A DNA stretch of 60,613 bases, taken from IMG/VR virus record IMGVR_UViG_3300021962_000111, positions 1 through 60,613 of that record; one strand, given 5' to 3'. Under the pieces are notes generated by a model. That model saw nothing but the letters and a program-made list of their open reading frames with translations, was not told the origin of the DNA and did not search any database. Positions 26,230 through 36,492 of this stretch are shown here, one piece after another. The translations under genes and the position numbers were made by a program. The first letter of the stretch is position 1; the number at the start of each line of letters is the position of its first letter. The stretch comes from a virus.

Positions 26230-26942
26230 TCTGCTAATTGATCCTTGGGTATAGTGTGATGATATAAAACTATTTCCTGTCCTTGTAATTCTTCATAATG
26301 ATAGCCATTGATAAAGTTCCAACGAGCATCAGGTTCTTCTACATACCCCCATTTAACTTTATGACCTCCGTACGTAAGGAGTTTCCACATTGTAAAAGTA
26401 TCCCATTGTATAGCAGAAGGGGGATAGTGGGCAATATCATAATCAGATTTTCTTTGCGCTAAATATTCTGTCCACCAAGCTCCCATTAGAGACATAACTG
26501 CAGGAGTCTTACGATAAACAAAGAAACCACAGTGACAAGTCATTTCTTCTGTAGCAGACAGTTTAGTGAGTTTTGCGTTGTAGGGCCTGTTCTTGGTAAA
26601 TACAATATCTTTATTTTTTGGAAGAATGTCAAAAATGTTTTTAATATCTTCATGCTCACACATCATATCAGCATCAAGATAGCAAGTAATATCGTATGGA
26701 GTTTTATTAAGTGCCCAGAGTTTAGCACGAATGTGATCTGGAATTCCTTCACTTATAACATTATTAAATAATATATGGTCTTCAGGTTGTACCCATTCTT
26801 TGTGAGTGAATAAAGTAATATCAGCTTCAGGCCAAAAGTCTCTTATAGATTCAGCAAGTAATTTTCCGTGTCTATAGAATCCTTTTTGTTTTGATGCTAC
26901 TATTATGAATCCTTTAGTTTGTTTCTTTTTCGGCATTATCAA
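26226..26942 (-). CDS. Glycosyltransferase-like protein with YLDADM motif
   Basis: 238 aa. FIIVASKQKGFYRHGKLLAE start, AKLWALNKTPYDITCYLDAD and the DADM metal motif near residue 91 fit a GT-A glycosyltransferase (GT8-like architecture), different from the four paralogues at 20682-23557. IQWDTFTMWKLL and LYHHT later are plausible acceptor-side elements. Four-base ATGA-type overlap with the oxygenase-like gene. No membrane segment. Confidence 0.82.
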   Translation of the reverse strand: MIMPKKKQTKGFIIVASKQKGFYRHGKLLAESIRDFWPEADITLFTHKEWVQPEDHILFNNVISEGIPDHIRAKLWALNKTPYDITCYLDADMMCEHEDIKNIFDILPKNKDIVFTKNRPYNAKLTKLSATEEMTCHCGFFVYRKTPAVMSLMGAWWTEYLAQRKSDYDIAHYPPSAIQWDTFTMWKLLTYGGHKVKWGYVEEPDARWNFINGYHYEELQGQEIVLYHHTIPKDQLAE

Positions 26943-27408
26943 TTTCCTTCATTAACAAAATTGTAGCATAAGCCTGGACTTCCATTATACTTTTAGACTT
27001 TCTAATCATTCTTTTTAATTCATTATTTTTAGAATTTTTAATAGAATCAACTTCAAATGCTTGCAATTTTGCGTTAAAGAGAGCCTCTTGTTTTGCCCTT
27101 GCTCTTTGAGATTCACGCCTTTCAGCAGTCTTTTTAATATTGTCATTTCTTCTTTCTAAGGCTTTATTAGTATTGTCGTCAATTTGCTCTTCGGTATATT
27201 CTTTTAATACCGATTTCATATCAGGGTTATCCCCATCTTTATCGTGTATGGAAGCAATACTTTCTTTACCATTTGGTTGTACGATGGTAACGATTAGATG
27301 ACGATTCTCCTTATTGGACCAATAAGGATTCTTATACTGCCTTATAATAGGGGGGTGTTCAACCTCTGTTACAGAGGTGTCAACAGGTACAGAAAGTTCT
27401 GCGGTCAT
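26914..27408 (-). CDS. Helical protein of unknown function
   Basis: 164 aa. N-terminal beta part (RQYKNPYWSNKENRHLIVTI, VQPNGKESIASIHD) followed by a long charged helix (ALERRNDNIKKTAERRESQR) and ending KSIMEVQAYATILLMKEIDN. Frequently a fibre neighbour in marine phages, perhaps an assembly factor, but not proven. It precedes the YTG-repeat fibre gene and overlaps the glycosyltransferase start by 29 bases. Confidence 0.7.
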   Translation of the reverse strand: MTAELSVPVDTSVTEVEHPPIIRQYKNPYWSNKENRHLIVTIVQPNGKESIASIHDKDGDNPDMKSVLKEYTEEQIDDNTNKALERRNDNIKKTAERRESQRARAKQEALFNAKLQAFEVDSIKNSKNNELKRMIRKSKSIMEVQAYATILLMKEIDNAEKETN

Positions 27409-27459
27409 AATGTAACTCCATAATTAAAAACTATATTATATAACTATATAGTCCGTTTG

Positions 27460-28737
27460 TCAAGCAGTTCTCAACCAAAGTTTAATGGTACTTACGTTTT
27501 CTGTGGTTCCCACAATACTGTCGCCTGCATAAGTGCCAGTAAAGTCAGAGGAGAAATACCCAGTAAATGAGCCAGTATATGTGCCGGAGTAGTTTGAAGT
27601 ACCTACATAATCACCACTAAATGCCTGGTCAAATGAGCCAGTATATACACCGGTGTATGTTTTAGGACCACTAAAGAATCCTGTAAAGTCTTGTGAGTAA
27701 GTGCCGGTATAATAAGCACCTATAAATCCAGAGTAATACAGAATATACGCACCACTAAAGTCACCGGTGTATGCGCCTGAATAAGCAGAAGTACCTACAT
27801 AATCTCCTGCATAGTCACCACTGAATGTACCGGTGTAAGCACCTGTATATGTTTTAGCACCTGAGTATTCACCGGTAAAGTTATCACTAAACTCTCCGGC
27901 AAAGGCGCCTGTGTACGCACCATCATAGTTCAGAGATTGGACCTGTTGTCTTGTATCAGTGAATCCAGCAACATCACCCATTTGTGTCCAAGTACCCGTT
28001 TCACTCGGAGTAGAGGTCTGTACAAGGTAGCACCCTACACCAGGAGTTGTTCCATATCCTTCAACAATTCTGTTTCTAAAGTTAGGAACCATTTGCTCGA
28101 CTTCAGCAGAGGTCATCATTTTGAAACCGTCGCTGTATTTTAGTGAAGCAAGATCACTGTTAGCTGAAGAAGTAGGTGCTGTTTTCTGCCATAAATATAT
28201 GACGTTGTTACCGCTTTGAGCGGTATTTGTAATTGTATAACGAGAAGTCCAGGTACCGCCTGCTGGGGATACTGTAGACATATGAAATTGGCCAACAGTA
28301 TAATTAGATTCGGAAACCATGTCACTAATTACTTTATCTAAAATGTCAGTATCTAATTCACCATCAGTAAATTCATTGACACCGACATTACCTGTTCCTT
28401 CCCAGCCAAGAGGACGATTAGTAATACTTTCTGAAGCGGCTGAAGTTACTTGCTTGAAGTAGTATGTAGTAGAAGATGTTGCGCCGTCTGTGGGGTGAGT
28501 CCCTATAGAATCATCTCTGATAGTATCAACAAAAGTACCAATAGCAGAACCACTAAGAGCATTAGCAGTATCCATGTTCAGGTCACCGGTAATTGTACCA
28601 TCCCAGTCATTTGCATATTTGTTAGTAATAACATAAGAGAGATACTGCTGTATCTCAGCATCGGTCATTTCCTGCAAACCTTCAAAGTTAGCAGAAGTTA
28701 TTGGACTACCGGAAGATTTAATTCGTAATGGGCGCAT
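27460..28737 (-). CDS. Tail fibre protein with aromatic YTG/YSG repeats
   Basis: 425 aa. N-terminal region LRIKSSGSPITSANFEGLQE is the start typical of such fibres; the C-terminal third (about 275-410) is built of repeats such as YTGAYTGTFSGDYAGDYVG and YSGTYTGSFTG, ending VSTIKLWLRTA. Aromatic-glycine repeats occur in phage fibres and adhesins. No chaperone domain visible. Confidence 0.87.
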   Translation of the reverse strand: MRPLRIKSSGSPITSANFEGLQEMTDAEIQQYLSYVITNKYANDWDGTITGDLNMDTANALSGSAIGTFVDTIRDDSIGTHPTDGATSSTTYYFKQVTSAASESITNRPLGWEGTGNVGVNEFTDGELDTDILDKVISDMVSESNYTVGQFHMSTVSPAGGTWTSRYTITNTAQSGNNVIYLWQKTAPTSSANSDLASLKYSDGFKMMTSAEVEQMVPNFRNRIVEGYGTTPGVGCYLVQTSTPSETGTWTQMGDVAGFTDTRQQVQSLNYDGAYTGAFAGEFSDNFTGEYSGAKTYTGAYTGTFSGDYAGDYVGTSAYSGAYTGDFSGAYILYYSGFIGAYYTGTYSQDFTGFFSGPKTYTGVYTGSFDQAFSGDYVGTSNYSGTYTGSFTGYFSSDFTGTYAGDSIVGTTENVSTIKLWLRTA

Positions 28738-28748
28738 TTATTTTTTCC

Positions 28749-29231
28749 TTAATTTAGTCTTGTCCCGGAGGAGTCATATATAACACTTTCTACCATCGTA
28801 TTCCAATTAGTGGTAGAGGTTCCTACCAGTTCAACAGTTGTTCCTGCTGGAACAGAGATTGCCGCATTAGCTGAACCGCTATTAATACTTGCTGATGTAG
28901 CAGGATACAATTTTATACTAACTGAAGTAGCATTGATAACTACATATAATTTTCCGGCGGCCGCCGTTGGAAGTATAACTCCCTGATTGGCAGTTGCTGT
29001 ACTAACTACACTATAGGTTTTGTCTAAAGTTGTGGCGTCTCCTTGCACCGTACCTGCAGCAGATACAGTGGCGCCGATTGAAGCGGTGTGGTCTCCGGAT
29101 GAAACAATGTTCCCTACAGATATGTTACTACCACTTTCGTACTTATCAGTATCAAGGTTGGTAAAGTTAGAGTCAACCTCGGAGTTTGTTAACGGACTGC
29201 CTTTACCAGATCGAGTAATTATTGTTGACAT
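28749..29231 (-). CDS. Tail fibre/appendage protein
   Basis: 160 aa. IITRSGKGSPLTNSEVDSNF is the frequent fibre N-terminal tag; the rest is beta-rich with VVINATSVSIKLYPATSASI and ends SVIYDSSGTRLN, a common C-terminal end of marine-phage fibre proteins. Located with the YTG-repeat fibre. Confidence 0.85.
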   Translation of the reverse strand: MSTIITRSGKGSPLTNSEVDSNFTNLDTDKYESGSNISVGNIVSSGDHTASIGATVSAAGTVQGDATTLDKTYSVVSTATANQGVILPTAAAGKLYVVINATSVSIKLYPATSASINSGSANAAISVPAGTTVELVGTSTTNWNTMVESVIYDSSGTRLN

Positions 29232-29246
29232 TTACTTTTCCTGTCC

Positions 29247-29474
29247 TTATATTTTGTTAAGAATTTGTTTGAACATATCCTTAATTTCTTTAAGCTCATT
29301 CTTTAATGTATTTATATCATCTTGTACTTCAACAATCTGATTTTTTTGCTCATTCTGAATATTTTTTTTCATTTTATATTCCTGTAAGGATTTGTAGTCT
29401 CTATTTAATAAAGCCTGATTTTTACCATCTCTTATAAGAGCTGGAGAATCCTTTACTAATTCATATCTACTCAT
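29247..29474 (-). CDS. Small coiled-coil protein next to giant fibre gene
   Basis: 75 aa. RYELVKDSPALIRDGKNQAL leads into a coiled coil (VEVQDDINTLKNELKEIKDM). Found between the giant DUF4815 protein and fibre genes; likely a fibre assembly or baseplate accessory protein. Unassigned. Confidence 0.75.
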   Translation of the reverse strand: MSRYELVKDSPALIRDGKNQALLNRDYKSLQEYKMKKNIQNEQKNQIVEVQDDINTLKNELKEIKDMFKQILNKI

Positions 29475-29477
29475 GGT

Positions 29478-32400
29478 TTATACCTGGAGAGCATATGCTC
29501 TCAAGTTCGATGAAAAAGGAATCTTAGCAGTATCTGTGCTCAAGTGTACAATCTTAATTGTATAATTTTTAAATCCAGTATACGTTTGAGTTGTAGTGAC
29601 CGGAGTACCTGCTGTAGCAGCAGAACCGCCGCCGCCTGAAAGTGTAACAGTAATTGTCCCACCATCATATCCTCTTCCAGGATTGGTTACTGTGATTGCT
29701 GTAACCGCACCGGCTGATATAGTTGCTGTTGCCTTTGCACCGTAACCTTCACCACTGTGAGTAATGTTTACAATGGGTGCTGAAGTATACCCGCTACCTC
29801 CTGTTGAAACTGGAATTGAAGTTAAACCAGTAACATCATATTCTATCACACCTGTACTTGAATCCAGTCCAAATGAGTTAGAACCTTTAGCAGGTACTTT
29901 ATATGTATACTCCGCCCAACCAGTAGTTGATGTATTGAAAGGTGCCTGTTCAATTTCCATTTCACGCCAGAAAATATCAGTATCAAAGTCTGATTGTTCA
30001 TCATCACCGTTGCGTATCTTATAATAAACTTTGACCGAACCTTCTGCAGGAATCTTATTGTCTAATATGACTTTAAGATCTTCAGCATCCTGGCCGTCTA
30101 AAAGTTCTACGCGTCTTGAAATGTAACGTGTTCTTGCACTACCGCCGCTTCTAACAGCCTCGCCGGACGCATCATTATTAACTTCATTCTTGTAAATGCC
30201 CATTATCAATGCTTCACCATTTATCATTGGGCTTAGATTCTCTCTTGTTGTATTTACTGTTATTTCATAATATGCTGTTGGTTTCTGAAGGCCTCGAACA
30301 GTCTGATTAATTGCGCTACCGTAAGTTGCTACTTCATTTGAAAAACTCAGAATAGTCTTTTCGGTATCAAGATCAATAGTCTTAGCAGGATACAAGTCTG
30401 TTAAAGTAGTATTAACAGTTGCCGCACCTGTATTAGTTAGCGCAATTTTTGGAGTAACTATACCTTTGTTTCCATGATTTGCATATGGTAGTTTCATTGC
30501 ATATGAGTTCACTACTCTGTTGTATATGTTTGCAGTAGTAGCAGTCTTGGTGCCGTTTCCTACAAGAGTTCTTGTTAAATCAGATGCACTGTTTGAGCTG
30601 TAGAACCTACCTTTCATTACTTTAATAGTAGAAGTATTATCGTAGGTATCGTTATGATACAATATTCTACCAAGATTAAGTTGTGCTGTAATTTCACCGT
30701 TAGTTGTGGGTGAACCGCCAGTAATTGTTACTACAAGATTCGACAATCCTGTATATCCAGATCCTACGTTAGGTAATGTCAATGCTGTAATTACACCCAA
30801 TGACATTGTAGGTGTTACTGTTATAGGAGTACCCTGTCCAGTAGAGTCTGTTAGTGTAACTGTAGGCGTTCCAGCATAAACACCGCCGTTAACAATGTTG
30901 AAACTAAATCCATATACACGATCGCCGATAGCAAATTTGGTGCTTGAATCACTAAAATTATTGAAGTTAATCCAATCGTGCCTTGCATTAGCAAGTTTTA
31001 TCTTATAATCAACATTAGGAGTAAAAGTATAACGCTTAATTCTAAACATCATATCTTCTTTTTGTCTTGGTGTCCATGTTCTGTTATTTGCAGAAGTAAA
31101 CAATATACCGCTATGAGCCTGTTTAGAAACTACACTGGTTGATCCGTGTATAGGCTTACCGAGTTCTGCAATCCAAACAGTGTAGTTAGGATCGTCTCTT
31201 TCAGGAATAGGAACAATACAATATTCCTTATCCACTTCACACCATACAGGAGTCGGAAAATCAAACACTGTGCCTTTAGGACTGAATGTACCGTCGCCAT
31301 CAGCAGTAGAAGTGTTACAGTTGTGTCGATCTTTGCGACACTGTCCTAATACAGTAGGTCCTGGGAATCCATTAATCATTTCTCTTATTTCAAGAACAAT
31401 GCCGTTATTATCGGCTTCAGTTGAAATTGTATGGAAGAATATATCAACCGAAGAAATATAAATTCCTTCAGGTACCCCAGTTACTTTAAAGCTCTGAGCC
31501 ATTGGGTCCCAACCACCACAATTCCAATCGTAAAATCCTTGTTGTGCTTTGTACCCAAGCTGGGCCATTTCATATTCCCAATACATATCCGCTGCGTTAA
31601 AATCTAATTCAACATTATCGACTACATTGTTTACAGTAGTTGTTACTGCACCACCTGATTTAAGAGTTGCTCCGCTATTAAAATTAGCATTATTAGTATT
31701 GGAGCCATCAAGGCCTGTTTCCCAAGCAAGATCAGTAGATTCCCAAGTAGCAAATCCTTCAGTGTCAACGTCAATAAGCCCACTGCCAGTGTAAGTAGTC
31801 AGGATAGAAGATTGTAAAGCTTGCTGTGTGTTTGTAACATTACCTGACACGGTTGATCCATCGGCAAGTTGTTGTACAGTAACAACACTTCCATAGGTGC
31901 CACTTGCGTCTACATAAGCCTCACCGTATTTAATGTTTGGCATTCCTTCTACAATATACGGAGCCCCAACACTTTCGTAGTATGTCTCCCAACCAGGTTC
32001 TACAAGTTTAGATTCTGTAGAAGATTTCACTTCTTTGTTAGCCGGTACTGGAGGAGTAATAACTGAATATTCTTTACGTTTTTGTACCGTTGTTCCGCCG
32101 CCCGAGTAGAAAGTAGCTGTAGCAATAGAAGTTGACGCTGATAAATTATTACCAACAGTAGCAGAACACATAATGTCTATGACCCCTGCTTCAAACTCCC
32201 CCTGTCCAATTGAAATTGTTCCGGAAGCTCGGCCATTATGGTCAGTTGTTACAGACCCCTTAGAGCGGCCGCCCATGTATATATCATGTACTTGATTCTT
32301 ACATAGACCACTAACGCTAAAGTCAATGCTTTGTGCTCTGGTGTAAGGAATATAAGATTCGTCTACAATAGATTCACCCACATACTCTGTGATAGTATCT

Positions 32401-35400
32401 GGCAATGCCCCTGTATAAGTTTCAGTAAAGGTATCATACCCTGATTCCATACGATTTTTAGTTACCAGCTGTCTATCTTGAAACTCAGTGAAAGTTCTAT
32501 ATATTTCACCAAACTGTTGGTATCGGTTTCCAGAACCGTCATAGGTTCCTAAAGTGTTTGATTCAGTGTGTGAGTATTCTTCCCAAGATCTTACCTCATT
32601 AGTAGTAATATCGCCGAGTAAAGTTTCATAATATGTGTCTACTACAGTCCAGCCCTTCCACTGCCTATCCCATGCGTCCGCATATTCAAAGTTGTCATAT
32701 GATCCTGTTATATTATTATAAACAGGTGAAACATATTCATAATCCGACCATGAATCTTCTGCTGGAGCTATAGCCATCATTCCAAATATAGTTGAGCCGC
32801 CGCATGGAGGTGGGGGTATTTCTTGTATACAAGTATTTGTAGCTGGATCATAATAATATCCAGCTCCGCAATTAATTACTTCTTCAGCCCTGTTAGAATT
32901 ATACAGTGTCACTACTGCACTCTGGCCAGGTACATTAGAAAGACTATCTGTTCCGAGTGTAAATGTCATAGCCACGGAAGCATCAGCATCAGTAATCCCG
33001 GTATCATCTGCTAAAGTAAAACTAACTGATGCCCCGCCGCCACTACCTATAGTAGCCGTACCGGACAAACTTCCTGATGTAAAATCTCCAGCAACCAAAG
33101 TATAACCAGAATCTCCTGCGAGAGTCCACGGAACAGTTGTTCCTGCAGGGACATTAGTTGCTTGAATATTGATACTAAACGAATCTCCTTCGTCAACCGC
33201 GTTCTGGGAACGAGTTAATCTATAAGTTACTACCGTCTCTCTGGGCACGGGGTCTATAACCACAGTTTCGTCTTCGTCAGGAGTACCAACAGCTTCAGTA
33301 GTATCGTATAATAGTTCCGTTACTATTGCTTCATACTTAGAGGCTAAAAGCTGTTCAGCATAAACTACTTCAGCAGCAGGAACATGGAAGTATTTTCCGG
33401 TCTGACCGGCTTCATCACTTGTCTCAGTGAACGCCGGGACAAGCTGAATGCTATCTTGAGTAAATTTAGATCTAACATACGCAGCGTCTTTGTCTAAAGA
33501 AGCATTATAATCAGGATTCATTACCGCTGAAACTGCAAATGAATTAAAAGGATCTACTAAAAGACCATTTTTAAATCTATCAACACCATTAGCGTTTAAG
33601 AATTTCTCGTTCTGCGCCTGTGATTCTAAAATAGAAAGCGAAGTATAGTATTCAAGATTTTTAATTCTTTGTTCCAAGGTACCTATTTTACGCATGGTAT
33701 ATCTTGGATTTTCTATCTGTTTTACCTTAGTAGCAAGATCCTGTCTGCCATAATATTTTCCTGAGTCTGGGGACAATGAAGGAAAAGGCTTCAAAGAGAA
33801 AGTCGCCAAGGTCATATCTTTAGTGTTTTCTATAGCAGGAGGTACTACTTTCAAGGACTGTGGGCCTGGAATTACTTTAAAGTCTCCATTGCCTGAACCA
33901 AGAACCACTCTAAATGCCTGAGCAAAGTATGATTCAATATCAGTTGTAAATTCTTGCACCGGTACAGGGTTGGTTAACCCTCCTGTTGGAGCTGCAATAG
34001 TTAAGACTGAGCTTGGATTTGACGGAGCTGATGCTAATACAGAATTAGGTGTTGCCGTAGTAGCTGCATATGGTCTAAAATCGACCACGTTTCTCAGATC
34101 TATTATCACACCAGTGCTACGTGTAAACAAAGGAATTTCTTGTAGCTTCATATCCCCAGCTGCAATAGTAGCAGCGTATGAGTCTACACACGCAAAAGTT
34201 GGACCCGCCGCAGCTGAGTTTGTAAAGTAATCAAATTTAACTAAAACATAAGGGGTTGCACTAAAGTCTACAGTGGAGGTAGATTTTTTAACAATATTTG
34301 ACAACCCATAATAATTATCTTTTTGACCGTTATCCAAAGTAAACTGAGATGTAACTGCTGTACCCTCACTCCCTGTTGTAAAGGCCGAAGAGTGTACTCT
34401 TACTTCTTTTATTTTTAACACATCTGGAACACCGAGACAGAAGGTATCTTCTGAAGTCGCATATCCCGATGTACCGTCTATCGTAAGTTTTACATAATGA
34501 TCTTTTTGTAGTGTTTTTGTTATCGGACTTATGTTTCCGGAAACCTGTACATTGACATATGCTTTGGCTCTACGGTTTGGATAAGTAGAGGTATTTATTG
34601 TGTCATCTAAATCAAATTCTACAGAATTTGATGCACCGGTAACAGTTCTTGTTCCGGAAGTCATGTCCAAAACTTCTCCGGCGGTTATAGTAGTTCCGCC
34701 TACTGTTTGAAAACTATCTTTTGCTACAACAATAATGTTTGCATTTATTATAGTATCAGATAAGCTACCGGTGCCATGTGGAAAAGAAATCGGAGTGGAC
34801 ACTGTAGCAGTAGCAGTAGCAGTAGCATCAAAGTCTATATCAAACTCTTTTGTATATTTGAAGCTATAATCGAATGTTCCGCTCGGTGCAAGTGTTTTAA
34901 TGTAAGTAGTGGGCAATGGGAATATAAGACGATTATAATCTTTTTCCTTTAACACAGCACTTTCAGGGGTACTGTCAAAATTTAAATCTTCTAAAACAAT
35001 ATCAGCATGAGCATCTGCAATAGAATCATTATAATATATTCCTCGCACATCTTTAAACTGAGCATTGCCACTCATTTTTACATCATACAAATAAATTCTA
35101 TATTGACCAGCGGCCGCACCGGGAGTTCCGGATGAATGTACAAGATGTCTTACTTTAGCAGTACCTATAGAAGTACCAGGAGCAGAAGTTCCAGAGAAAG
35201 TTCCTGCAGTAACAGCGGCCGCCGCCGCCGATCTTAATTCTACTGTTGCACCACCATCAACATCAAAATTACCACATAATTCATCAATAACAACATAATT
35301 ACCGTATGAAGTAGTAACAGATAATCCTTCATCAACATAAGAACTTGTTGGTTTGTTTACTGTTATCAGTTTAGGTGCATCAAGTGATTTAGTATACCCT

Positions 35401-36482
35401 GCAACATTAGCGGTACCGGGAGATATTTGCACAACAAATTTGCTTTCAGAACCGCCGTTCGCAGCAGTAAATGCTCCTCCATTAACACCATCATTTAAAT
35501 GTTCTCTGATTTTAACTTTCATTCCATTGACAACATAGTTGCCATTGGCATTGTAAAACTTTGTAGCAATACTATCATTGATTTTTTGTAAAGGATCTTC
35601 TTTAACTTTATTTCTAACCAATGCCCCATATTCAAATCTTGCATACTCGTAAAAGTTTCCCGGTACAGCAACCGTGGTCTTTAATGAAGTTAAAGAAACA
35701 GCAAGGTTAAGTCTATCAGCACCGGGAGCATTAAAATTGAATGAACCTGAAGCAGGGTCTTTCAACGTAGGATCATCAGCTGCTGTTTTGATTGATTCTG
35801 TTACTTGGAAACCAATTTTTCTTTTTACACCATTACTAAAAGGATCTGCAAAACAAGATATCGCAGGTGTGACCGCAAATTGATTGTTTACATATACAAC
35901 ACCGGCCGACAATTGAATTTTTGTAGCAGTGCCATAATAATTATTACCGAGAGTTGAGCTTGTAAAAGAATCTATAACAAACTCAGTGTCTCTATATGAA
36001 CCAGATGAAATTATTTTAAATCTTGCATCTGTAGTCTGCACAAAATGATCGTTTGCCGTTCCGGCATGATCCATATATGCTAAATAAAATGCTTTAATAT
36101 TGGGTCTTCCAGTGCCATCACTTTGACTAACTTCCAAGATCTTGGCTTTCATTCCTGAAGTTACACCTTGAACAGTCTCGCCAATATATTTACTAAGATC
36201 GCTATTGTTAAGAGTAGTAGCAGTAGAGGTGCCGTTTGGATAATATGTATCGGTTATTTTAATATAAGGAATAAGACTAATATTTTCGGAACAACCACTA
36301 ATGACAGCGCCGTTTTTCAGGGTGAAGCTACCAAGTGAAGAAATCTGATTCTGCAATATAGTTTGTAGCTGTGTCAATTCCCTTGCTTGGACTGCGTATC
36401 CTGGTTTAAATAAAACCCTGGTATAGTTGTCTCCAACATCAAAGTCGTCAAAATACGGAGTAGTGTTTAAATTCAGAGCCAT
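29478..36482 (-). CDS. Giant 2334-residue virion protein with DUF4815 and Calx-beta-like domains
   Basis: Residues 1-70 (LNTTPYFDDFDVGDNYTRVL, AVQARELTQLQTILQNQISS) are the DUF4815 start typical of large baseplate/fibre proteins of marine T4-like phages. Around 1084-1197 lies a Calx-beta/Ig-like domain (VDEGDSFSINIQATNVPAGT, VSFTLADDTGITDADASV). About 1225-1560 is Tyr/Ser/Thr-rich. The glycine-rich GSGYT-P repeat is at about 1867-1934 and 2217-2307. It lies directly downstream of gp8 and is the largest gene in the window. Probably a baseplate-associated fibre network; a T4 gp10 equivalence is not shown by residues I can compare. Confidence 0.88.
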   Translation of the reverse strand: MALNLNTTPYFDDFDVGDNYTRVLFKPGYAVQARELTQLQTILQNQISSLGSFTLKNGAVISGCSENISLIPYIKITDTYYPNGTSTATTLNNSDLSKYIGETVQGVTSGMKAKILEVSQSDGTGRPNIKAFYLAYMDHAGTANDHFVQTTDARFKIISSGSYRDTEFVIDSFTSSTLGNNYYGTATKIQLSAGVVYVNNQFAVTPAISCFADPFSNGVKRKIGFQVTESIKTAADDPTLKDPASGSFNFNAPGADRLNLAVSLTSLKTTVAVPGNFYEYARFEYGALVRNKVKEDPLQKINDSIATKFYNANGNYVVNGMKVKIREHLNDGVNGGAFTAANGGSESKFVVQISPGTANVAGYTKSLDAPKLITVNKPTSSYVDEGLSVTTSYGNYVVIDELCGNFDVDGGATVELRSAAAAAVTAGTFSGTSAPGTSIGTAKVRHLVHSSGTPGAAAGQYRIYLYDVKMSGNAQFKDVRGIYYNDSIADAHADIVLEDLNFDSTPESAVLKEKDYNRLIFPLPTTYIKTLAPSGTFDYSFKYTKEFDIDFDATATATATVSTPISFPHGTGSLSDTIINANIIVVAKDSFQTVGGTTITAGEVLDMTSGTRTVTGASNSVEFDLDDTINTSTYPNRRAKAYVNVQVSGNISPITKTLQKDHYVKLTIDGTSGYATSEDTFCLGVPDVLKIKEVRVHSSAFTTGSEGTAVTSQFTLDNGQKDNYYGLSNIVKKSTSTVDFSATPYVLVKFDYFTNSAAAGPTFACVDSYAATIAAGDMKLQEIPLFTRSTGVIIDLRNVVDFRPYAATTATPNSVLASAPSNPSSVLTIAAPTGGLTNPVPVQEFTTDIESYFAQAFRVVLGSGNGDFKVIPGPQSLKVVPPAIENTKDMTLATFSLKPFPSLSPDSGKYYGRQDLATKVKQIENPRYTMRKIGTLEQRIKNLEYYTSLSILESQAQNEKFLNANGVDRFKNGLLVDPFNSFAVSAVMNPDYNASLDKDAAYVRSKFTQDSIQLVPAFTETSDEAGQTGKYFHVPAAEVVYAEQLLASKYEAIVTELLYDTTEAVGTPDEDETVVIDPVPRETVVTYRLTRSQNAVDEGDSFSINIQATNVPAGTTVPWTLAGDSGYTLVAGDFTSGSLSGTATIGSGGGASVSFTLADDTGITDADASVAMTFTLGTDSLSNVPGQSAVVTLYNSNRAEEVINCGAGYYYDPATNTCIQEIPPPPCGGSTIFGMMAIAPAEDSWSDYEYVSPVYNNITGSYDNFEYADAWDRQWKGWTVVDTYYETLLGDITTNEVRSWEEYSHTESNTLGTYDGSGNRYQQFGEIYRTFTEFQDRQLVTKNRMESGYDTFTETYTGALPDTITEYVGESIVDESYIPYTRAQSIDFSVSGLCKNQVHDIYMGGRSKGSVTTDHNGRASGTISIGQGEFEAGVIDIMCSATVGNNLSASTSIATATFYSGGGTTVQKRKEYSVITPPVPANKEVKSSTESKLVEPGWETYYESVGAPYIVEGMPNIKYGEAYVDASGTYGSVVTVQQLADGSTVSGNVTNTQQALQSSILTTYTGSGLIDVDTEGFATWESTDLAWETGLDGSNTNNANFNSGATLKSGGAVTTTVNNVVDNVELDFNAADMYWEYEMAQLGYKAQQGFYDWNCGGWDPMAQSFKVTGVPEGIYISSVDIFFHTISTEADNNGIVLEIREMINGFPGPTVLGQCRKDRHNCNTSTADGDGTFSPKGTVFDFPTPVWCEVDKEYCIVPIPERDDPNYTVWIAELGKPIHGSTSVVSKQAHSGILFTSANNRTWTPRQKEDMMFRIKRYTFTPNVDYKIKLANARHDWINFNNFSDSSTKFAIGDRVYGFSFNIVNGGVYAGTPTVTLTDSTGQGTPITVTPTMSLGVITALTLPNVGSGYTGLSNLVVTITGGSPTTNGEITAQLNLGRILYHNDTYDNTSTIKVMKGRFYSSNSASDLTRTLVGNGTKTATTANIYNRVVNSYAMKLPYANHGNKGIVTPKIALTNTGAATVNTTLTDLYPAKTIDLDTEKTILSFSNEVATYGSAINQTVRGLQKPTAYYEITVNTTRENLSPMINGEALIMGIYKNEVNNDASGEAVRSGGSARTRYISRRVELLDGQDAEDLKVILDNKIPAEGSVKVYYKIRNGDDEQSDFDTDIFWREMEIEQAPFNTSTTGWAEYTYKVPAKGSNSFGLDSSTGVIEYDVTGLTSIPVSTGGSGYTSAPIVNITHSGEGYGAKATATISAGAVTAITVTNPGRGYDGGTITVTLSGGGGSAATAGTPVTTTQTYTGFKNYTIKIVHLSTDTAKIPFSSNLRAYALQV

Positions 36483-36492
36483 CTACTTTTTC

